Of a stretch of DNA of 29,506 nucleotides, positions 24,869-29,506 are shown piece after piece; within the stretch, counting starts at the first letter, position 1, and every line of letters starts with the position of its first letter. Under the pieces are notes generated by a model, which worked only from the letters and a program-made list of their open reading frames with translations, was not told the origin of the DNA and made no database searches. The position numbers and the translations under genes were made by a program. Source of the DNA: Actinomycetota bacterium (GTDB taxonomy: Bacteria; Actinomycetota; Acidimicrobiia; Acidimicrobiales; Ilumatobacteraceae). The stretch lies in contig SYEA01000088.1 in assembly GCA_005800965.1 (NCBI GenBank), positions 1 through 29,506 of the forward strand. Reading direction: 5' to 3'.

Positions 24869-25336
24869 ATGACAAGTTCGCCCGCCAACGCAACACCGGC
24901 TCACGATGCGGCCCGCAAGATGGTTTCGGTTTCACAATTCGTGCCGGCAGCACCACAGCAGATTTTTGAGTTGCTCGCAACACCCAAGCGCCACTGCGAG
25001 ATCGATGGCTCGGGCACTCTGCGCGGCGAACTGAGCGGCCCGACACGACTGTCGCTTGGTGCCAAGTTCGGCATGTCAATGCGACTGCATATCCCTTACC
25101 GCATCACCAACACCGTGGTGGAGTTCGAAGAAGGAAAGCAGATTGGTTGGCGCCATTTCGGCGGCCATGTTTGGCGCTACATTTTGACGCCGGTCGAAGG
25201 TGGCACATTGGTGACCGAACAGTTCGACTACAAAACCAACAAGGCCAACTGGTTTTTGCGGTCCATGAATGCGATCGTGAACAACGAAGTAGCAATGCGC
25301 AAGACACTCCTTAATTGGGCAAAGCTATTTTCCTAG
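24869..25336 (+). CDS. SRPBCC (START/polyketide cyclase-like) family protein
   Basis: A 155-aa single-domain protein with the helix-grip fold pattern: VSVSQFVPAAPQQIFELLATP at the start (first strand plus helix), then alternating strands such as YRITNTVVEFEEGKQIGWRH, VWRYILTPVEGGTLVTEQFD, and a long C-terminal helix (about 125-153). The fold makes a cavity for hydrophobic ligands; members include cyclases, lipid carriers and enzymes, so no reaction is assigned. Start ATG 24869 is taken for position relative to the fold and the TAGCGT box; upstream in-frame codons overlap the FAD gene. argJ follows after 20 bp. Confidence 0.87.
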   Translation: MTSSPANATPAHDAARKMVSVSQFVPAAPQQIFELLATPKRHCEIDGSGTLRGELSGPTRLSLGAKFGMSMRLHIPYRITNTVVEFEEGKQIGWRHFGGHVWRYILTPVEGGTLVTEQFDYKTNKANWFLRSMNAIVNNEVAMRKTLLNWAKLFS

Positions 25337-25356
25337 GCGTACGTTTCGGCCTCACG

Positions 25357-26514
25357 ATGATCGCTCTACCGGCGGGGTTTACCGCTCGCACCGCCAATTT
25401 CGGCATCAAAGACACCTCACCCGACTTCGTCGTTGTGGTTGGCGAGTCTGGCACCGTTGGTGCGTCGCTTTACACCAAAAGTCGATTTGCCGGCGCCAGC
25501 GTGGTGCTGAGCCGCGAGTTGGCAGCACACGGCACCACTCGCGCCGTTGTGGTGCTGTCAAAAAACTCAAACGTTGCAACGGGCGATGAAGGCTTGCGCA
25601 ACGCACGCGAAATCGTCGATCAGGTGGCCGACCACTTCGACATGTCACCGCGCGACCTAGTGATTGCGTCAACGGGTGTCATCGGTCGGCAATATCCAAT
25701 GAACAAAATTCGTTCCGGTCTAGAAACCCTCGGCGATGTTGCCATCACCACCGACGCCGAGCAGGTTGCGCGGGCGATCATGACCACCGACACGCGACCA
25801 AAGATTGCTGAGGCACTCATCAGCGGGTCGGCGGCGCGCATCGTGGGGGTAGCCAAAGGTGTGGGAATGATCGAGCCCGACATGGCCACCCATATTTCGT
25901 TGGTATTCACCGATGCAGCCGTCTCACAATCTGATCTCGAGGCAGCATTTCGCTATTGCGTTGATCACACCTTCAACCGGGTGTCGATTGATACCGATAC
26001 ATCCACCAGTGACACCACCGTGTGTTTGGCTAGCGGTGCTGCCGGACCAGTTGATGCCCCCGCTTTTGCTGCGGCACTGCACCAAGTGTTGCTATCGCTC
26101 ACCAAGCAAATTGCCCGTGACGGCGAAGGTGCAGAAAAACTCATTGAAGTATGTGTCGACTCGGCGTATGACGATGAACAGGCCGTCACCGTGGCCCGCG
26201 CAATCGTCAACTCACCACTGGTCAAAACAGCCGTGCACGGTGCCGACCCCAACTGGGGTCGCGTGGCCATGGCCGTCGGCAAATGTTCGCAGTACTCCGA
26301 CATCGATCAGCAACGTGTGGTGATTCGCTTTGGAACCCAAGAGGTCTACCCGCAGCGTGTCGACGAGGCTGGCTTGGCCCAACTGAGCGCCTACATGCAG
26401 GGCGCCGACGTGCTCATTCATGTTTCGCTGGCCACGGGCACACATTCCGCCACCGTGTGGGGCTGCGACCTCACTGCCGGTTACGTGCGAATCAACGCCG
26501 ACTACACCACCTAG
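25357..26514 (+). CDS. argJ: Bifunctional ornithine acetyltransferase/N-acetylglutamate synthase
   Basis: Transfers acetyl from N-acetylornithine to glutamate in the cyclic arginine pathway, and may also use acetyl-CoA. At 385 aa it is near family length. The precursor self-cleaves before the Thr of the MAT motif: KGVGMIEPDMATHIS with T178 as the nucleophile. STGVIG (105-110) supplies the oxyanion residues, GADPNWGRVAMAVGK and the C-terminal YVRINADYTT are typical. ATG 25357 is preferred over TTG 25315, since it lies four codons before the conserved PAGF and does not overlap the SRPBCC gene. The residue after MAT is His, where Met is usual. No other arg gene is in the window, unlike the argCJBD clusters of many actinobacteria. 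It ends sharing a CTAG with the convergent DUF3445 gene. Confidence 0.96.
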   Translation: MIALPAGFTARTANFGIKDTSPDFVVVVGESGTVGASLYTKSRFAGASVVLSRELAAHGTTRAVVVLSKNSNVATGDEGLRNAREIVDQVADHFDMSPRDLVIASTGVIGRQYPMNKIRSGLETLGDVAITTDAEQVARAIMTTDTRPKIAEALISGSAARIVGVAKGVGMIEPDMATHISLVFTDAAVSQSDLEAAFRYCVDHTFNRVSIDTDTSTSDTTVCLASGAAGPVDAPAFAAALHQVLLSLTKQIARDGEGAEKLIEVCVDSAYDDEQAVTVARAIVNSPLVKTAVHGADPNWGRVAMAVGKCSQYSDIDQQRVVIRFGTQEVYPQRVDEAGLAQLSAYMQGADVLIHVSLATGTHSATVWGCDLTAGYVRINADYTT

Positions 26515-27428
26515 GCAATCAGCGAGTCGAGCCAACTGATCGTTGCAGCGCGATAGTCGTACACACTCTTGTACCGCGCCAGCGAGTCGGGTAGACGCGA
26601 CACCAACTCCCGAAGCGTGCTGATGGCTTGCGTACCTCGCTGCACGTACGTGGTGAGAGGTTCCTGGAAACCTCGAATGGTGAACAAAATGCCACGAGTT
26701 TGCGGTAGACGTCGCAGCGTTTCACGCTCGATTCGGATCCACAGTTCCGTCGGATGCTCCACCAATGGTTCGCTCGGTGAATGCGGCTGAAAGAGTGCCG
26801 GGTGATCTTCCAACGTCCAGTTGGAGCGCCACACCGGCTTGTCAGGTGACAGCCGGGTCAACGTCGTGTCGACAGCAGCACCAATGTGCTCGGCATATAG
26901 CGCCACAGGTTTGTGCACGGCCAACATGTCCTGGCCGATTTTGTCGGCCAGTCGCCAACGACTCGGCGAACACACCACGCCAGCCACGAAGGGCAACTGC
27001 TCGGCATCCCCCGCAGCAACCGACCGCAACACAGTCAGATCATCAGGCACGGCAAGTGCGGCATCCACCAGTGCATCGACGCCAGTTTGACTCGTTGACT
27101 TGCCTACCCACGCGAGCACGAGTTCGGCGGCTTCTTGTGCCACATCGTGGCAGTCATCACGAAACGACACCACCTCGTGGCGCCGATCAGCGATCAGTGC
27201 TCGCTTCATGTCCAACGTGGGTTCCCAGTCCGCATCGCGCACGAACCACTTGGCAACCTCTAGCGGCTTGACGCCCACGCGATGACGGAACGCGTCACCA
27301 ACCACCTGCGGAAGAATTTCATCATGTGGAATCCGGGCAACGTAGCCCGCGTTGACGTTCGACGTCGCAGGCGCCGTATCAAACGGCGTGAACGGGTCGC
27401 GGTGCGTTAGGAATGCGGCGCGTGACAA
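26511..27428 (-). CDS. DUF3445 protein, heme-dependent oxidative N-demethylase alpha subunit-like
   Basis: A 305-aa protein of the DUF3445 family, whose characterised member is the heme-containing catalytic subunit of the oxidative N-demethylase of Pseudomonas. Family segments are visible: VCSPSRWRLADKIGQDMLAVHKPV in the middle (split around residues 152-176), WRSNWTLED, LWIRIERETLRRLPQTRGI and LFTIRGFQEPL, and a YKSVYDYR near the end. The role would be oxidative removal of a methyl group from a small amine. The beta, gamma and delta electron-transfer subunits known from Pseudomonas are absent here. Start TTG 27428 is the only codon that keeps the family N-terminus; it lies 6 nt after the SDR stop. 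It ends overlapping argJ at CTAG. Family identity is fairly secure; activity alone is uncertain. Confidence 0.83.
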   Translation of the reverse strand: MSRAAFLTHRDPFTPFDTAPATSNVNAGYVARIPHDEILPQVVGDAFRHRVGVKPLEVAKWFVRDADWEPTLDMKRALIADRRHEVVSFRDDCHDVAQEAAELVLAWVGKSTSQTGVDALVDAALAVPDDLTVLRSVAAGDAEQLPFVAGVVCSPSRWRLADKIGQDMLAVHKPVALYAEHIGAAVDTTLTRLSPDKPVWRSNWTLEDHPALFQPHSPSEPLVEHPTELWIRIERETLRRLPQTRGILFTIRGFQEPLTTYVQRGTQAISTLRELVSRLPDSLARYKSVYDYRAATISWLDSLIA

Positions 27429-27434
27429 GGCGGT

Positions 27435-28211
27435 TTACTTCGGTGGCATGCGAATGCCGCCGTCGACACGAATGGTCTCGGCGTTCATGTAACTGTTCGT
27501 GATGCACTCCATGACCATTGAGGCAAGTTCTTCAGGGTCGCCGAGGCGTTGCGGAAACAACACACCTTTTTGCAGGTTGCTCTTGAATGCTTCGCTTGAA
27601 TCGCCCTGACCATAGATGGGTGTGTCAATCAATCCCGGTGCCACAGTGTTGATGCGCACGCCGATTGCTGCGAGGTCGCGAGCGATGGGCAAGGTCATAC
27701 CCACCACACCACCCTTGGAAGCCGAATACGAAGCCTGACCGATTTGCCCGTCAAAGGCTGCGACCGATGCAATGTTGACGATCGCGCCGCGCTCGCCGTG
27801 AGCCAGCGGCTCGTTGCGACTCATTGCGGTGCCCACCACGCGAATGCAGTCGAACGTGCCCACCAGGTTGATGGCAATAACTTTTTTGAAAGCGTCGAGA
27901 TTGGCAGCCGAGTCAACCGTCCCGTCTTTGCCAACGGTACGTTGCGCCCAACCGATGCCAGCAGAGTTCACGAGCGCGCGAATCGGGCCCATCGATGTGG
28001 CCATCTCGACAGCGTTGATGATGTCTTGAGTGTTGGTCACGTCAACTTTGCAGAAAGCTCCACCAATTTCTTTGGCGAGGGCTTCACCTTTGTCGGCCTG
28101 CAAGTCGGCAATGACGACTTTGGCACCTTTCTTGGCGAGCATGCGAGCCGCGGCGGCTCCGATGCCGCTGGCTCCTCCGGTGACGATGGCGCTTGAGTTA
28201 GTGAGTTCCAT
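27435..28211 (-). CDS. HSD10-type short-chain dehydrogenase (3-hydroxyacyl-CoA dehydrogenase-like)
   Basis: A 258-aa classical SDR with NAD site TGGASGIG (11-18), NSAG (82-85) and catalytic S149, Y162 and K166 (SYSASKGG). The stretches IVNIASVAAFDGQIGQASYS, GMTLPIARDL and ETIRVDGGIRMPPK are characteristic of 17-beta-HSD type 10 (3-hydroxyacyl-CoA dehydrogenase type 2), so NAD-linked oxidation of 3-hydroxyacyl-CoA or 3-hydroxy-2-methylbutyryl-CoA is the best guess. ATG 28211 is chosen because the fold begins there and TAGCGT lies 8 nt upstream; the longer in-frame extension to 28355 overlaps RNase H and encodes an Arg-rich stretch foreign to the family. DUF3445 follows after 6 bp. Confidence 0.93.
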   Translation of the reverse strand: MELTNSSAIVTGGASGIGAAAARMLAKKGAKVVIADLQADKGEALAKEIGGAFCKVDVTNTQDIINAVEMATSMGPIRALVNSAGIGWAQRTVGKDGTVDSAANLDAFKKVIAINLVGTFDCIRVVGTAMSRNEPLAHGERGAIVNIASVAAFDGQIGQASYSASKGGVVGMTLPIARDLAAIGVRINTVAPGLIDTPIYGQGDSSEAFKSNLQKGVLFPQRLGDPEELASMVMECITNSYMNAETIRVDGGIRMPPK

Positions 28212-28219
28212 GGCGGCGA

Positions 28220-28225
28220 ACGCTA
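28220..28225 (-). promoter_or_regulatory. Candidate -10 box overlapping a stop codon, SDR gene
   Basis: TAGCGT on the minus strand begins with the rnhA stop TAG (28223-28225) and ends 8 nt before ATG 28211, the same arrangement as at 24856-24861. Confidence 0.35.
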
Positions 28226-28669
28226 GCGCACGCGCTCGATTGCAGCCACAGCGAGAACATCGACAAGTTCGTTCATTGGGTCGCCCGTGTGGCCACGCAC
28301 CCAACGAAATGTGATGTCTCCGCGTTCTCGCACCAAGTCGATGAGTGGCTCCCACAAATCCCGATTGGCCACTGGCTGACGTTGGCTATTTTTCCAACCA
28401 CGGCGCAGCCAACCTTGCCACCACCCTTCGGTGAAACACTTGACCACGTACTGGCTATCTGACACCACTTCAATGGGGCCAGGCTCCGGTGCCAACGAGC
28501 GAATGGCACTCAACACCGCCAGCAATTCCATGCGCTGATTCGTGGTGGCGGGTTCAGCGCCACTGTCGCTCGTTTCACCGCGTGGCGCAATCGCCCATGC
28601 CCACCCACCAGGCCCCGGATTACCCGAGCACGCACCATCGGTGTAAACGGTGCGCAATATCGGCGTCAT
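28223..28669 (-). CDS. rnhA: Ribonuclease HI
   Basis: Cleaves the RNA strand of RNA-DNA hybrids, with Mg2+. It is 148 aa, the standard single-domain length. The active-site carboxylates align with E. coli D10, E48, D70 and D134 as D11 (YTDGACSGNPGPGG), E48 (NQRMELLA), D71 (VSDSQYV) and D137 (NELVDVLA), with H127 in RGHTGDPMN. The basic handle WWQGWLRRGWKN (83-94) is present. ATG 28669 and the adjoining TTG 28672 are both possible starts; TAAGGT (28679-28684, minus strand) lies 9 or 6 nt upstream respectively. It is divergent from aceE and leads the rnhA-SDR-DUF3445 run. Confidence 0.96.
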   Translation of the reverse strand: MTPILRTVYTDGACSGNPGPGGWAWAIAPRGETSDSGAEPATTNQRMELLAVLSAIRSLAPEPGPIEVVSDSQYVVKCFTEGWWQGWLRRGWKNSQRQPVANRDLWEPLIDLVRERGDITFRWVRGHTGDPMNELVDVLAVAAIERVR

Positions 28670-28703
28670 CAAGTCGCAACCTTAGTCGTGCGAGAATAGC
28701 CAC

Positions 28704-29506
28704 ATGCTGTTTGATGGTTCGGTTCATCAGCTGCCCGACACTGACCCGCAAGAAACTCAGGAGTGGCTCGACTCACTCGACGCAATCGTCGACGTGCAAG
28801 GCAAGAATCGGGCCCGATACTTGCTGTCGCGTTTGCTCGAGCGCGCCCGTGAAACCCAGGTGAGCTTCCCGGCCACAGTTTCGACACCATACGTCAACAC
28901 GATTCCCGCCGAACACGAACCGTGGTTTCCTGGTGACGAACATCTTGAACGGCGCATTCGTGCCTACATTCGTTGGAACGCCGCCGTCATGGTCGTGCGT
29001 GCCAACACCGCAGCCGAAGGTATCGGCGGGCACTTATCGACGTTTGCATCGTCGGCGTCGCTGTATGAAGTCGGCTTCAATCACTTCTTCCGCGGCAAAG
29101 ACAACGGCCAGGCCGGTGACCACGTGTACTTCCAGGGACACGCCGCACCTGGCGTGTATGCGCGGGCGTATCTTGAGCGTCGCTTCGAAGCCGAAGACCT
29201 CAATCATTTCCGGCGCGAGATTGGGCGTGGCGGCCGAGGGTTGTCGTCGTATCCGCACCCGCGATTGATGCCCGAGTTCTGGGAGTTTCCCACCGTGTCG
29301 ATGGGCCTCGGGCCGATCACCGCGCTGTACCAGGCGCGCTTCAACCGCTATCTCACCAACCGCAAGTTGGATGACACATCAGCAAGCCGTGTGTGGGCAT
29401 TTCTTGGCGACGGCGAATGCGACGAGCCCGAATCGCTCGGCGCCATTTCGTTGGCATCGCGCGAGCACCTCGACAACTTGGTCTTCGTCGTCAACTGCAA
29501 CCTCCA
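28704..29506 (+). CDS. aceE: Pyruvate dehydrogenase E1, homodimeric type, 5' part (cut by window edge)
   Basis: Thiamine-diphosphate enzyme that decarboxylates pyruvate and acetylates the E2 lipoyl group. The first 267 residues of about 900 are visible. Recognisable are the N-terminal DTDPQETQEWLDSLDAIV, NRARYLLSRLLERA, NTIPAEHEPWFPGDE, GGHLSTFASSASLYEVGFNH, a ...DHVYFQGHAAPGVYARAYLE segment, and the thiamine-binding start GDGECDEPES leading to VVNCNL at the edge. This is the AceE (alpha2) form, which partners with an E2 and E3 such as those at 15697-18537. The ATG at 28704 gives the expected N-terminus; there is no strong Shine-Dalgarno sequence, and GAGAAT 6 nt upstream is a poor -10. It is divergent from rnhA. 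Confidence 0.96.
   Translation, partial: MLFDGSVHQLPDTDPQETQEWLDSLDAIVDVQGKNRARYLLSRLLERARETQVSFPATVSTPYVNTIPAEHEPWFPGDEHLERRIRAYIRWNAAVMVVRANTAAEGIGGHLSTFASSASLYEVGFNHFFRGKDNGQAGDHVYFQGHAAPGVYARAYLERRFEAEDLNHFRREIGRGGRGLSSYPHPRLMPEFWEFPTVSMGLGPITALYQARFNRYLTNRKLDDTSASRVWAFLGDGECDEPESLGAISLASREHLDNLVFVVNCNL

Noticed and set aside
28212..28355. N-terminal extension of 48 residues on the HSD10-type SDR
   Set aside because: It overlaps rnhA, is Arg/Cys-rich and unlike SDRs; ATG 28211 starts the fold.

Overview
The window reads as ordinary, gene-dense chromosome from an actinobacterium of moderate GC, most likely Acidimicrobiia-like. Pointers are an AceE-type pyruvate dehydrogenase E1, an F420-type luciferase-like oxidoreductase, a block of OB-fold gene, two TrkA/RCK genes and a KimA-like permease that recalls M. 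tuberculosis Rv2690c-Rv2694c, many GTG starts, and many starts preceded by TANNNT with no Shine-Dalgarno sequence. The lineage is inferred from gene content only. I see no rRNA, tRNA, IS element, prophage, CRISPR or plasmid gene. No gene-free gap exceeds about 65 bases.

Layout: 1-1275 leucyl aminopeptidase pepA (minus, cut at the left edge). 1337-1888 cobalamin adenosyltransferase (minus), divergent from 1927-5412 metH (plus); their 38-bp spacer holds a perfect inverted repeat. 10812-5414 is a tight minus-strand operon: TesB-like thioesterase, F420-type oxidoreductase and the two halves of a heterodimeric ABC exporter with one degenerate ATP site. 10853-12235 is an amidase. 18985-12242 is a minus-strand run: small secreted or anchored protein, lpd (E3), E2 acyltransferase, a LipB-LipA fusion, an M24 peptidase and an unknown membrane protein. 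19016-22665 is the OB-fold gene, two RCK genes and a KimA-like K+ transporter. 22716-26514 (plus) is a TIGR01777 epimerase-like SDR, an FAD amine-oxidase-like protein, an SRPBCC protein and argJ. 28669-26511 (minus) is RNase HI, an HSD10-type SDR and a DUF3445 (heme oxidative demethylase-like) protein. 28704 to the right edge is the start of aceE (plus).

How they fit together: the lpd-E2-LipBA run encodes E3, the lipoylated E2 and the complete octanoyl-transfer and sulfur-insertion machinery that makes the lipoyl cofactor; aceE at the right edge would supply the matching E1. The cobalamin pair links cofactor adenosylation to methionine synthase. The RCK/KimA block looks like a potassium uptake and gating module.

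The most unusual feature is the single-polypeptide LipB-LipA fusion with both sets of catalytic residues intact. Other points worth a second look are the operator-like inverted repeats in divergent spacers, the consistent leaderless-promoter pattern (twice using the upstream gene's TAG stop as part of the -10), the degenerate ABC heterodimer and the stand-alone DUF3445 gene. I did not find clear evidence for a wholly new multi-gene system.
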